Source: Iamia sp035765045
Lineage (GTDB): Bacteria > Actinomycetota > Acidimicrobiia > Acidimicrobiales > Iamiaceae
Direction: 5' to 3'
Length of the DNA stretch: 64,000 nt
Assembly: GCA_035765045.1 (NCBI GenBank)
Contig: DASTYI010000166.1
Coordinates: 8,027-72,026 of the forward strand
How positions within the stretch are numbered: the stretch's first letter is position 1; each line of letters begins with the position of its first letter. The notes under the pieces were generated by a model that saw nothing but the letters and a program-made list of their open reading frames with translations, made no database searches and was not told the origin of the DNA. A program made the translations under genes and the position numbers. Of the stretch, positions 23,063 through 31,311 are shown in pieces.

Positions 23063-23766
23063 GGCCAGGACACCTCGGTGGGGCCGGCCACCACCATCTC
23101 CTTGACGTCGCACCCCGGCGGCCGGGTGAGGGCGAAGACGACGGCGTCGGCGACGTCGTCGGGGTCGCACAGCCGGGCGTCGGGGCCGGGCCGGTACTGC
23201 TCGTCGCGGCCGTCGAAGAAGGCGGTCTGCATCCCGCCCGGCGTGAGCAGGGTGAACGACACCCGGCCCTTGAGCTCCTCGGTCAGCGCCCGGGTGAGGC
23301 CGACGACGCCCCACTTGCTGGCGCAGTAGGCGCTGGCGTCGCCGGCCACCCCGTGGCCGAGGGTGGAGGCCACGGTGACGACCCTCCCGCCGTCGGCCTC
23401 CACCCGGTCGAGGGCGGCCCGCACCACGGTGGCCGTGCCGAACAGGTTGACCCGCACGATCCGCTCCCACTCCTCGGCGGGCAGGGCGGTGAAGGGGGCC
23501 GGCCGGTCGATCCCGGCGCAGGTGACCACGCCGCCGAGGGGGGCGTCGAGGTCGGCCAGGGCCTTGGCCACGGCCTCCTCGGTGGCGGCGGTGTCGGCCA
23601 GGTCGGCCTCGTAGCTCGGCCAGGTGCCGTCGCCGGCCCGGAGGTCGAGGACGACCGGCGACCCGCCGGCGGCGTCGACCCGGCGGACGACGGCGGCGCC
23701 CAGCCCGGAGGCCCCGCCGGTGACGAGGACGGACCGGTCGGTGAGCGGGTGGGTCGGGTCAGGCAT
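23059..23766 (-). CDS. Short-chain dehydrogenase/reductase
   Basis: 235 residues, classical SDR. The NAD(P)-binding motif is VLVTGGASGLGAA; CAGIDRP corresponds to the NNAG motif. The catalytic Ser lies in VASTLGHG and the YxxxK pair in YCASKWG. It lacks the extended-SDR layout of ADP-heptose 6-epimerase (HldD), so it should not be called HldD, though a role in modifying the sugar or lipid acceptor is possible. It overlaps hldE by eight bases and the GT9 gene by four, in the middle of the heptose operon. Confidence 0.88.
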   Translation of the reverse strand: MPDPTHPLTDRSVLVTGGASGLGAAVVRRVDAAGGSPVVLDLRAGDGTWPSYEADLADTAATEEAVAKALADLDAPLGGVVTCAGIDRPAPFTALPAEEWERIVRVNLFGTATVVRAALDRVEADGGRVVTVASTLGHGVAGDASAYCASKWGVVGLTRALTEELKGRVSFTLLTPGGMQTAFFDGRDEQYRPGPDARLCDPDDVADAVVFALTRPPGCDVKEMVVAGPTEVSWP

Positions 23767-25084
23767 GGGTGCGGGCCTCCTGGATGAGACGGGTGGTCGA
23801 GCGGCCGGGCAGGTAGGGGAGGGTCAGCGCCGTGCCGCCCCAGCGGGCCAGGGCGGCGGTCTCGGGCAGGGCCGCCGCCGTGTAGTCGCCGCCCTTGACG
23901 AACAGGGCGGGGCGCAGCCGGTCGAGGGCGGCGACGGGGGTGTCCTCGTCGAAGACGACGACCTCGTCGACGGCGGCCAGCGAGCGCAGCACGGCGGCCC
24001 GGTCGGCCTGGGGCTGGAGCGGCCGGTCCGGGCCCTTGAGCCGGCGGACCGAGGCGTCGGAGTTGAGCAGCACGACCAACCGGTCGCCCAGCGCCCGGGC
24101 CTGGGCGAGGAAGGCGGCGTGGCCGGCGTGGAGGATGTCGAAGCACCCGCTGGTGGCGACGACCGTGGCCCCGGCGGCGTCGGGCGGGCGACCGGCGGGG
24201 GCACGGGCCGGCCGGCCCCAGCCCGCCGCACCCCCGCCGGCCACGAAGGCGGCGGCGGCCCGGACCGCCTCGTGCTGGGCCTCGCTGGGGACGAGCCCGC
24301 GAGCCAGGGCGGCGGCCAGGCCGGCGGCGAAGGCGTCGCCGGCGCCACAGGTGTCGCGGGCATCGGCGACCGCCGGCGCCGGGGCCAGGCTCGGGGCGCC
24401 CGACCGGTCGACCATCAGGGCCCCCCGGGGGCCGAGCGTCACGGCCACGGCGTGGACGTCCCACCGGGCGCGCAGGCGTCGGGCCGCCCCGACGACCTCC
24501 GCCCACGCCGGTGCGGGGCTGGGGCCGAGGGTCTCGGCCTGGTTGGGGGTGGCGACGGTGGTGCCGGCCACGGGCGGGCCGCCGCGCGGGTGCGGGTCCC
24601 ACACCAGGGGGGCCTCGGCGGCGGCCAGGGCGGCGCGCACGGCGGCGTCGGCCAGGACGCCGCGGCCGTAGTCGGAGGCCACCACGGCCCCGGCGCCGGC
24701 CAGGGCCGGGACGACGGCGGCCGGGTCGTCGACCCCGGCGGCGGCGTCGTCCTCGTCGCAGCGAAGGACGCATCGTCCGCCGGCCATCACCCGTCGCTTG
24801 ACCGGGTTGGGCGCGGGCCGGCCGAGGTCGACGACCTCGACGCCGCACCCGGCGAGCAGCCCGGCCAGCCGATCCCCGCTGGCGCCCCCCAGGGCGGTCA
24901 CCAGCCGGACGGGCCGGTCGCCGGTGGCCAACAGGGCGGCGGCGAGGGCGGCCCCGCCCGGGCGCGGGTGGGTGTCCTCGACCACGACGACCGGGGCGGG
25001 GGCGTCGGGGCACAGCCGGTCGGCCGAGCCGGTGACGTCCACGTCGAGGAGGGCGTCGCCGACGACGACGATCGGGTCAGCCAC
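23759..25084 (-). CDS. hldE: Bifunctional heptose 7-phosphate kinase / heptose 1-phosphate adenylyltransferase HldE
   Basis: 441 residues. Residues 1-290 form a PfkB-type kinase: VVVGDALLDVDV, HPRPGGAALAAA, and DTCGAGDAFAAGLAAAL with the catalytic Asp. Residues 305-440 form a nucleotidyltransferase: TSGCFDILHAGHAAFLAQAR with the HxGH motif, LKGPDRPLQPQADRAAVL, and FVKGGDYT. Together they phosphorylate heptose 7-phosphate at C1 and, after GmhB removes the 7-phosphate, adenylate the product to ADP-heptose. The start is GTG at 25084, overlapping the gmhA stop by eight bases. Confidence 0.95.
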   Translation of the reverse strand: MADPIVVVGDALLDVDVTGSADRLCPDAPAPVVVVEDTHPRPGGAALAAALLATGDRPVRLVTALGGASGDRLAGLLAGCGVEVVDLGRPAPNPVKRRVMAGGRCVLRCDEDDAAAGVDDPAAVVPALAGAGAVVASDYGRGVLADAAVRAALAAAEAPLVWDPHPRGGPPVAGTTVATPNQAETLGPSPAPAWAEVVGAARRLRARWDVHAVAVTLGPRGALMVDRSGAPSLAPAPAVADARDTCGAGDAFAAGLAAALARGLVPSEAQHEAVRAAAAFVAGGGAAGWGRPARAPAGRPPDAAGATVVATSGCFDILHAGHAAFLAQARALGDRLVVLLNSDASVRRLKGPDRPLQPQADRAAVLRSLAAVDEVVVFDEDTPVAALDRLRPALFVKGGDYTAAALPETAALARWGGTALTLPYLPGRSTTRLIQEARTHA

Positions 25085-25679
25085 CGGAGCGCTCCCGCAT
25101 CCGGGCGTCGAAGGCCTCGCACAGCAGGTGGATCAGCACCTGGTGGACCTCCTGGACGGTCGCCGTGTGGTCGCTGCCGACGGCCACCGCATCGACCGAG
25201 GCCCGGGCCAGCGGCGAGGGCGGGGCGCCGGTCAGGGCCCACGTCTCCAGGCCCCGGGCCCGGGCCCGGTCGGCGGCCCGCACCACGTTGGGGCTCCGCC
25301 CCGAGGTGCTCAGGCACAGCAGCACGTCGCCGGGCCGGCCGTGGGCCTCGACCTGGCGGGCGAACAGCTCCTCGACGCCGTAGTCGTTGGCCAGGGCGGT
25401 GACGGTCGAGGTGTCGGCGGTCAGGGCCACGGCGCTGAACGGGGGGCGCTCGTCGTGGTAGCGCCCGACCAGCTCGGCCGCGAGGTGCTGGGCCTGGGCG
25501 GCGCTGCCCCCGTTGCCGGCGACGAGGAGCCGCCCGCCGCCGGCCAGGCGGTCGTGGAGGACGGCGCCCCAGCGCCCGACCCGGGGGAGGTGGGCCTCGA
25601 CCAGGTCGAGGGCGTGGCGCAGCCGGTCGAGGTGCGCCCGGCCGACGTCGGCCACGACCGGGGCCGGTGCCGGGCTCAT
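25077..25679 (-). CDS. gmhA: Sedoheptulose 7-phosphate isomerase GmhA
   Basis: 200 residues, a single SIS domain. VAGNGGSAAQAQHLAAELVG carries the substrate-binding SAA segment, LSTSGRSPNVVRAADRAR the phosphate-binding loop, and TATVQEVHQVLIHLLCEA the catalytic Glu/His helix of GmhA. The enzyme converts sedoheptulose 7-phosphate to D-glycero-D-manno-heptose 7-phosphate, the first step of ADP-heptose synthesis. ATG at 25679 overlaps the GT4 stop (ATGA). Together with hldE and the GmhB domain, the pathway to ADP-D-glycero-beta-D-manno-heptose is complete; HldD is not seen. Confidence 0.95.
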   Translation of the reverse strand: MSPAPAPVVADVGRAHLDRLRHALDLVEAHLPRVGRWGAVLHDRLAGGGRLLVAGNGGSAAQAQHLAAELVGRYHDERPPFSAVALTADTSTVTALANDYGVEELFARQVEAHGRPGDVLLCLSTSGRSPNVVRAADRARARGLETWALTGAPPSPLARASVDAVAVGSDHTATVQEVHQVLIHLLCEAFDARMRERSGG

Positions 25680-26884
25680 GCCGGCGACCCCGCCGGCGCC
25701 ACCGCCTGGGCGGCGATGCGGGCGAGGGCCACCTCGGTGGCCCGGGCCACCCGGTCCCAGCCGTAGCGGCAGGCCCGGGACCGGGCGGCCCGGCCCAGCG
25801 GCCGGCGGACCTGGGCGGCCCGGAGCGAGCCGAGGGCGCCGGCGATGGCCCGGGGGTCGCGAGGCGGGACGAGACGGCCGGTCACGCCGTCGACGACGGT
25901 CTCGGCCAGCCCGCCGACGGCGGTGGCCACCACGGGCCGGCCGCAGGCCATCGCCTCCAGGGCGACCAGCCCGAACGGCTCGTACCAGGGGCAGCAGGCC
26001 ACCACGTCGACCGAGCGGAGCAGGGCGGGCACGTCGGTCCGCTCCACGGCCCCGACCAGCGTCACCCGGTCGCCCACCCCGAGGGCCTCGGCCAGGGCCC
26101 GGAAGCGGCGCACGGCGGGGTCGTCGTCGAGGCGGTCGGCCGGGGGCCCACCGGCGACGACCAGCTCGGCCCCGGGCAGGTGGACCAGGGCCTCGATCAC
26201 GTTGCCGATGCCCTTGCGCTCGACCAGCCGGCTGACGATCCCGACGCGGAGCGGGGCGCCGGCCGGGGGCCCGGCCGTCGGGTCGGGGCGGAAGCGGTCG
26301 ACGTCGACGCCGCAGGGCACGACCGCCACCCGCCCGGGCGTGGCGCCGGCGGCGATGTGGAGGTCGCGCTCGGCGGCGGTCGTGGCCAGGACGAGGTCGG
26401 CGGCCCGGCCGATCTCGGCCTCGACGGCGATGCGCTCGGGCGGGCTGGTGTCCTTGGCCCCCTGCTGGCGGCGCTTCTCGGCGCCCAGGGCGTGGAACGT
26501 CATCGCCACCGGGACACCGGTGCGGGACCGGGCGCAGAGGGCGGCGTAGCCCGACATCCAGAAGTGGGCGTGGGCGGCGTCGGGCGGGTCGGTGCGCCAG
26601 CGACGGGCCAGGGCCTCGGCGAAGGCGTCCATGTGGGGCCACAGCTCGTCCTTGGGCAGCCGGCGGGCGGGGCCGGCGTCGACGTGGACGACCTCGACGC
26701 CCGTGGGGAGCCGGACGACCGGCTCGAGGTCGGAGTCGTCGCGCCGGGTGTGGACGCGGACCCGGTGGCCCCGGCCGGCCAGCCCCTCGGCCAGGGCGGC
26801 GACGTGGACGTTCTGGCCCCCGGCGTCGACGTCGCCCAGGGCGGCGAGCGGGCTGGCGTGTTCGGAGATCAGGTCGATCCTCAT
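25676..26884 (-). CDS. Family 4 glycosyltransferase
   Basis: 402 residues, GT-B fold. The N-terminal HASPLAALGDVDAGGQNVHV loop resembles that of sucrose-phosphate synthase-like and MshA-like enzymes. The C-terminal domain has VGIVSRLVERKGIGNVIEA and the EX7E donor motif in EPFGLVALEAMACGRPVVA. It probably transfers a hexose or heptose from a nucleotide sugar during surface glycan assembly. ATG at 26884 overlaps the upstream gene by four bases, and its stop overlaps gmhA. Confidence 0.92.
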   Translation of the reverse strand: MRIDLISEHASPLAALGDVDAGGQNVHVAALAEGLAGRGHRVRVHTRRDDSDLEPVVRLPTGVEVVHVDAGPARRLPKDELWPHMDAFAEALARRWRTDPPDAAHAHFWMSGYAALCARSRTGVPVAMTFHALGAEKRRQQGAKDTSPPERIAVEAEIGRAADLVLATTAAERDLHIAAGATPGRVAVVPCGVDVDRFRPDPTAGPPAGAPLRVGIVSRLVERKGIGNVIEALVHLPGAELVVAGGPPADRLDDDPAVRRFRALAEALGVGDRVTLVGAVERTDVPALLRSVDVVACCPWYEPFGLVALEAMACGRPVVATAVGGLAETVVDGVTGRLVPPRDPRAIAGALGSLRAAQVRRPLGRAARSRACRYGWDRVARATEVALARIAAQAVAPAGSPA

Positions 26885-27834
26885 GCGGTCACCTCGTCGA
26901 GGAGGAGGTCCCAGTCGCGGGTGAAGCGATCGAGGGACCAGCGGTCGAGGGCGGCGGCCCGGCCGATGCAGCCGGCGGCCATCGCCTCGTGGGGGTCGGC
27001 GACGTAGCGCCGGAGGGCGTCGGCCAGGCGGTCGACGCGGTTGGACACGACCCCGGCCCCGGGCGGGACCGCCTCGGGCACCTCGGTGGTGGCGAGGGCG
27101 ACGACCGGGAGGCCGAGCAGCATGGCCTCGATCAGGGCCAGGCCCAGCGACGTCCAGCGGAAGGGGTGGAGGTAGGCCCGGCGGGCCGCCACCTCGTCGA
27201 ACAGATCGGCCTGGGGCACGTCGCCGAGGGGGCGGAGGCCGGGGGCGGGCGGCAGCCGGTCGACGCCCATCCCGAACAGGTCGACCGGGGCGGAGGCGGC
27301 GAGGACGGGGAGCAGGTCGGCCCCGACGGCGCGCCCCCGTCGGGCCGGTTCGTTGACCACGGCGACGGCGGCGGCCTCGACGCCCTGGAAGCGGTGGCCC
27401 GGGTCGATCACACCGTGCTCGATCGACGTCGTCGGCGTCGTGCCGGTGTCCCAGAGGAGGGCGTTGGTCGGCGTGACGTGGACGAGCACCAGGTCGTGGC
27501 GGTCGGCCGCCGGGTGCCGGGTGGCCCCCGTCGCCGTCGGCGGGGTGTTGTGCTCGAGCCAGACCAGCGGGACGTCACGCCCCGGGATGCGTCCGCCGAG
27601 CCACCGGCGGGCCAGCTCCTCCTCCTCGGGCCGCTGGACGACGACGACGTCGACGGGGTGGTCGGCCAGCGCCTCGGGCGTGACCTCGACGGCGGCGGCC
27701 GGCCACTCCCAGGTGCGGGCCCGCCCCCGCCCCTCGGCCGTGCGCCCGGGCACGACGGGCAGCAGCGTGGTGTGGCTCCCGTGGACGAAGGCGGTGGTCC
27801 ACGATCCGTGGACGTGCCAGAGCAGGACGTTCAC
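26881..27834 (-). CDS. Glycosyltransferase (GT-B, group 1-like)
   Basis: 317 residues from GTG at 27834. The N-terminal half has VLLWHVHGSWTTAFVHG and VVVQRPEEEELARRW, the linker LVWLEHNTPPTATG, and the C-terminal half a donor-binding segment LGLALIEAMLLGLPVVALAT comparable to the E-x7-E region of GT4 enzymes. Similar proteins occur in actinobacterial glycan clusters next to GT9 genes. It overlaps its neighbours by four bases each side (GTGA and ATGA), as the second gene of the seven-gene heptose operon. Confidence 0.8.
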   Translation of the reverse strand: MNVLLWHVHGSWTTAFVHGSHTTLLPVVPGRTAEGRGRARTWEWPAAAVEVTPEALADHPVDVVVVQRPEEEELARRWLGGRIPGRDVPLVWLEHNTPPTATGATRHPAADRHDLVLVHVTPTNALLWDTGTTPTTSIEHGVIDPGHRFQGVEAAAVAVVNEPARRGRAVGADLLPVLAASAPVDLFGMGVDRLPPAPGLRPLGDVPQADLFDEVAARRAYLHPFRWTSLGLALIEAMLLGLPVVALATTEVPEAVPPGAGVVSNRVDRLADALRRYVADPHEAMAAGCIGRAAALDRWSLDRFTRDWDLLLDEVTA

Positions 27835-28892
27835 GGGACCGCCCCGAGCGGGGCGGGGCGGGCACCGGGGTCGACGGTGGCGCACGCCGCCCGCCACCGG
27901 CGCACGGCGCGGTGGAGGGCGGCACCGTCGACCCCGGCGGTGCAGGGCTGGCCGGCGAAGGGGCACGTGCGGGCCCGGCAGCCGGCGCAGTCGATCGTCA
28001 GGTCGCCCAGCACCGAGAGGGCGTCGGTCCACGGGTGCCAGCGCCCCGGGGGGACCACGGGCGCCATCACCGCCACCACCGGCGTGCCCACGGCGGCGGC
28101 GAGGTGCGACGGGCCGGTGTTGCCGGCGACGACGACGCTGGCGGCGGCGAGGACCCGGGCCAGGGTGGCCAGGTCGGTGCGGCCGCCCAGGTCGAGGGCG
28201 CCGGGGGCGGCCTCGGCGAGGGGGGCGGTCTCGGCCGCCGACCCGGTCAGCACCAGCGGGACGCCCTCGGCGGCCAGCCGGGCGACCAGGTCGCAGCCGG
28301 CGGCGGGCGGCAGGGCCCGGGACGGCACCGTCGCCCCCGGGTGGACGACGACCGCCCCCCGGGCGCCGGCGGGCACCGGCCCGGGGGGGACGGTGACCCG
28401 GAGGTCGTCTCCGTCGACGGCGGGGTAGCCGGCGGCGGCGGCCAGGGCCAGGCCCCGCACGACCTCGTGGCCGGCGGTGCCCCGCAGCCGCAGGTCGAGC
28501 AGGGCACCCGGGTGGTCGGCGCTGGTGGCGGCGACGAACGGCACGCCCGCCTGCTTGAGCACCAGGGCGGTCGGCAGCGGGCTCTGGCGGTGCGAGGTGA
28601 GGACGAGCGCCCCGTCGAGCGCCAGGCCCCGCACCCGGGCCAGCACGGAGGCGACGGCCCCGGCGTCGTAGGCCGGCGGGGCGAGCGCCACCCACGGCAC
28701 GTCGACCACGACCACATCGTCGACCCCCGGCAGCAGGGCGGCGGCCTCGGCCCCGGCCGGCCCGCAGAGGAACGTCACCCGATCGGCACCGGCGGCGACG
28801 GCCCGCACCGTGGGACCGGTCATCAGCACGTCGCCCAGCCCGTCGAGGCGGACGACGGCGACGTGGCCGCCGGCAGGGGGGTGGTCGATCAC
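27831..28892 (-). CDS. Family 9 glycosyltransferase (heptosyltransferase-like), first gene of the heptose operon
   Basis: 353 residues, GT-B fold. VVRLDGLGDVLMTGPTVRAV is the GT9 N-terminal motif, VVVHPGATVPSRALPPA the middle motif, and VAGNTGPSHLAAAVGTPVVA the nucleotide-binding motif. Near the C-terminus the pattern CAGCRARTCPFAGQPC resembles the Cys cluster found in some heptosyltransferases. GTG at 28892 is the likely start. A CGTTT-N15-GGAGAG element lies just upstream and, with six downstream genes all overlapping by 4-8 bases, would serve the whole operon down to 22136. Confidence 0.9.
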   Translation of the reverse strand: MIDHPPAGGHVAVVRLDGLGDVLMTGPTVRAVAAGADRVTFLCGPAGAEAAALLPGVDDVVVVDVPWVALAPPAYDAGAVASVLARVRGLALDGALVLTSHRQSPLPTALVLKQAGVPFVAATSADHPGALLDLRLRGTAGHEVVRGLALAAAAGYPAVDGDDLRVTVPPGPVPAGARGAVVVHPGATVPSRALPPAAGCDLVARLAAEGVPLVLTGSAAETAPLAEAAPGALDLGGRTDLATLARVLAAASVVVAGNTGPSHLAAAVGTPVVAVMAPVVPPGRWHPWTDALSVLGDLTIDCAGCRARTCPFAGQPCTAGVDGAALHRAVRRWRAACATVDPGARPAPLGAVP

Positions 28893-28902
28893 GCCGCGCC
28901 GG

Positions 28903-28979
28903 CTCTCCGGCTCCGCCGCCCTGAAACGAACCGCTTCTCTCCGTGGTGCCGGCGGTTTGGCCCCGGGGGGCGCGGGCAG
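28903..28979. promoter_or_regulatory. Divergent putative SigB/SigF-type promoters of the heptose operon and the carbamoyltransferase
   Basis: Minus strand: CGTTT (28928-28924), 15 bases, GGAGAG (28908-28903), ten bases before the GT9 GTG. Plus strand: GGTTT (28954-28958), 15 bases, GGGCAG (28974-28979), 46 bases before the carbamoyltransferase ATG, which has its own AGGAGG. The plus-strand copy is therefore not a ribosome-binding site. Confidence 0.48.
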
Positions 28980-29025
28980 CAGCGGCAGCCGTCGATCGGC
29001 GGAGCCGCCGAGGCAGGAGGCCGAG

Positions 29026-30669
29026 ATGGCGAACGTGCTGGGGATCAACGCCGTGTTCCACGATCCGGCGGCGGCGCTCGTCGTCGACGGCGAGGTGGTG
29101 GCCGCGGCCGAGGAGGAGCGGTTCACCCGCCGCAAGCACGGCAAGGAGCCGGTGCCCTTCTCGACGTGGGAGCTGCCCCTGGAGGCGGCCCGCTGGTGCC
29201 TCGCCCACGCCGGGCTGGCGCCGGCCGACCTCGACGCCGTCACCTACTCCTACGACCCGCAGCTCGGCGCCCCGGTCGACGGAGACCTGACCCGCGACGA
29301 GTGGGAGCCGCTGCGCACCCTCTACGCCCAGCGGGCCGGGCGCTTCCTCGGCACCGCCCTGCCCGGCCTCGACCCGCTGGCCGTCGGCCACGTCGCCCAC
29401 CACGTGGCCCACGCCGCCTCGGCCTACCTGGCGGCGCCGTTCGACGACTGCGCCGTGCTCGTGCTCGACGGGCGGGGCGAGCGGGCGTCGCACCTCGGCG
29501 GCCACGTGCGGGGCGGGAGCCTGGAGGTGCTCGCCTCGCAGGCACTGCCGCACTCGCTCGGGCTCCTCTACGAGGAGGTGACGGCCCACCTCGGGTTCCG
29601 GCGCTCGTCCGACGAGTACAAGGTGATGGCCCTGGCGTCGTACGGCGAGCCGGCCTTCCTCCGCACCTTCGAGCGGGCCGTCGTGGTGGGGGAGGACGGC
29701 GGCTTCCGCACCGACCCGATCGACCTGTCGGCGCTCGCCCCCCGCCGCCGGCCCGGCGAGGAGGTCCGGGAGGAGCACATCCAGCTGGCCGCCAGCCTCC
29801 AGGCCCGGCTGGAGGTGGCCGTCCTCGAGCTGGCCGGCTGGCTCCACGCCGCCACCGGGGCCGACGGCATCGCCCTGGCCGGCGGCGTCGCCCTCAACTG
29901 CGTGGCCAACGCCCGGCTGGCGGCCGAGGGGCCGTTCCGGGAGGTCTGGGTCCAGCCCGCGGCGGGCGACGCCGGCACCGCCCTGGGCGGGGCGCTCTAC
30001 CGGGCCCACCAGCTCGGCGACGACGTCCGGCCCATGGCCAGCGCCGCCCTCGGCCGGGGGTGGACCGACGCCGAGGTCGAGGCCGAGCTGCGGACGGCGA
30101 AGGTGCCCTACCGCCGGACCGACGACGTGGCCGGTGCGGTGGCCGGCGCCCTGGCCGACGACGCCGTCGTCGCCTGGTTCCAGGGCCGCAGCGAGTGGGG
30201 GCCGCGCGCCCTCGGCCACCGCAGCCTGCTGGCCGACGCCCGCCGGGTCGAGAACCTCGAGCGGCTCAACGACGTCAAGGGCCGCGAGCAGTTCCGCCCC
30301 GTCGCCCCCATGGTCACCCTCGACCGGGCCGCCGAGGTCTTCGCCGGGCGGATCCCGAGCCCGCACATGCTCTTCGTCCACGACGTGCGCGACGGCTGGC
30401 GGGACCGGATCCCGGCCGTCGTCCACGTGGACGGCACGGCCCGGGCCCAGACCGTCGACCCCGCCGAGGAGCCGCTGATGGCCGCCGTGCTCGACCGCTT
30501 CGACCAGCTCACCGGCGTCCCCGTCGTGGTCAACACCAGCCTCAACACCGCCGGGCGCCCGATGGTCGACACCCCCCGGGACGCGCTGGAGCTCTTCGGG
30601 TCGTCACCCGTCGACCTGCTGGCGATCGGCCCCTTCCTCGTGGAGCGAGCGTCGTGGACGACGAGCTGA
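29026..30669 (+). CDS. NodU/CmcH-family carbamoyltransferase
   Basis: 547 residues. The N-terminal domain has the Kae1/actin-like fold: LGINAVFHDPAAALVVDGEV, EEERFTRRKH, HVAHHVAHAASAYLAAPF (metal-binding His residues) and VLVLDGRGERASHLGG. The C-terminal YrdC-like part includes WFQGRSEWGPRALGHRSLLA and VVNTSLNTAGRPMVDTP. These enzymes make carbamoyl-adenylate from carbamoyl phosphate and ATP and carbamoylate sugars, as in Nod factors and novobiocin. Next to a heptose/glycosyltransferase operon it probably decorates that glycan. ATG at 29026 has an AGGAGG ribosome-binding site. The STAS gene behind it overlaps by 16 bases. Confidence 0.93.
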   Translation: MANVLGINAVFHDPAAALVVDGEVVAAAEEERFTRRKHGKEPVPFSTWELPLEAARWCLAHAGLAPADLDAVTYSYDPQLGAPVDGDLTRDEWEPLRTLYAQRAGRFLGTALPGLDPLAVGHVAHHVAHAASAYLAAPFDDCAVLVLDGRGERASHLGGHVRGGSLEVLASQALPHSLGLLYEEVTAHLGFRRSSDEYKVMALASYGEPAFLRTFERAVVVGEDGGFRTDPIDLSALAPRRRPGEEVREEHIQLAASLQARLEVAVLELAGWLHAATGADGIALAGGVALNCVANARLAAEGPFREVWVQPAAGDAGTALGGALYRAHQLGDDVRPMASAALGRGWTDAEVEAELRTAKVPYRRTDDVAGAVAGALADDAVVAWFQGRSEWGPRALGHRSLLADARRVENLERLNDVKGREQFRPVAPMVTLDRAAEVFAGRIPSPHMLFVHDVRDGWRDRIPAVVHVDGTARAQTVDPAEEPLMAAVLDRFDQLTGVPVVVNTSLNTAGRPMVDTPRDALELFGSSPVDLLAIGPFLVERASWTTS

Positions 30670-30992
30670 CCCTGCCGATCATCGACATCGACGCGCTGCC
30701 CGACCGGACGGGCTGGGCCGTCGTCACCCTGTCCGGCGCCTTCCGCACCCCGATGGCGGTGCGGGTGCTCGGCGCCATCCTGATCGAGCTCTTCGGCGGC
30801 GGGGTCGACACCGTCACCGTCGACGCCCGGGGGTGCGACGGCCTGTCGCCGGCGGCGTGCCACGTCCTCGTCGACGCCGCCCGCTACACCCGCCACGCGG
30901 GCGGCTGCCTGGTCGCCGCCGGGCTCACCCCGCAGGACCGCGCCGTGCTGCGCGGCTACGACACCGACCACCGGCTCGACCTCGCCCGCTGA
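30654..30992 (+). CDS. STAS-like domain protein
   Basis: 112 residues from GTG at 30654, overlapping the carbamoyltransferase by 16 bases. The order of elements fits a STAS domain: WAVVTLSGAFRTPMAVRVL, then DTVTVDARGCDGLSPAACHV and GGCLVAAGL. After the Asp of the turn it reads G-L-S-P, so a Ser is close to, but not exactly at, the position phosphorylated in SpoIIAA. It is a candidate antagonist for the anti-sigma ATPases here. Coupling to the carbamoyltransferase ties the switch to the glycan genes. Confidence 0.65.
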   Translation: MDDELTLPIIDIDALPDRTGWAVVTLSGAFRTPMAVRVLGAILIELFGGGVDTVTVDARGCDGLSPAACHVLVDAARYTRHAGGCLVAAGLTPQDRAVLRGYDTDHRLDLAR

Positions 30993-31016
30993 GGGGACGG
31001 GTCGCCGGGTCGCCCG

Positions 31017-31199
31017 TCAGGCGCCGGCGAGCCGGACGGCCTCGACCTCGGCCCGCTGGAAGAGGGGCTGGCCGGCGGCCTCGGAGGCCACCGTCAGCAG
31101 GCCGTCGGCGACCAGCACGTCGATGCGGGAGCGGTCGACGCCGAGCACGGCGGCGGCGGCGTCGGCGTCGAGCAGGTCGGATCGGGCGGTCTCGTCCAC
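31017..31199 (-). CDS. Small helix-turn-helix (excisionase/MerR-like) protein
   Basis: 60 residues from GTG at 31199 with a GAGGAG ribosome-binding site. LLDADAAAAVLGVDRSRIDV followed by LVADGLLTV and FQRAEVEAVRLA fits the winged HTH_17 type in which two helices are followed by a short wing. Such small proteins are DNA-binding regulators (BldC-like) in actinobacteria. The GGTTT-N15-GGGGAG element upstream suggests stress-sigma control. Confidence 0.7.
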   Translation of the reverse strand: MDETARSDLLDADAAAAVLGVDRSRIDVLVADGLLTVASEAAGQPLFQRAEVEAVRLAGA

Positions 31200-31232
31200 G
31201 GGGGCTCCTCGGGGCGTCGGCGGCCGCCGCAC

Positions 31233-31258
31233 CTCCCCGGCGGGGGGCCGGGCAAACC
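31233..31258 (-). promoter_or_regulatory. Putative SigB/SigF-type promoter of the small HTH gene
   Basis: Minus strand: GGTTT (31258-31254), 15 bases, GGGGAG (31238-31233), 33 bases before the GTG, with a separate GAGGAG nearer the start. Confidence 0.45.
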
Positions 31259-31270
31259 GCCCGCAGGTCC

Positions 31271-31293
31271 GCCCCCGCCCGGCGGGCGGGGGC
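31271..31293 (-). terminator. GC-rich hairpin downstream of the CBS gene
   Basis: GCCCCCGCCC (31271-31280) pairs with GGGCGGGGGC (31284-31293) over a 3-base loop, 18 bases beyond the stop of the minus-strand CBS gene. No T-run follows, so it is a terminator candidate only. Confidence 0.45.
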
Positions 31294-31311
31294 GGGGCGG
31301 GGCGGGCGGGG

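Noticed and set aside
23059..23766. ADP-heptose 6-epimerase HldD
   Set aside because: The protein is a 235-residue classical SDR with YCASK; HldD is a longer extended SDR, so the name is not supported.
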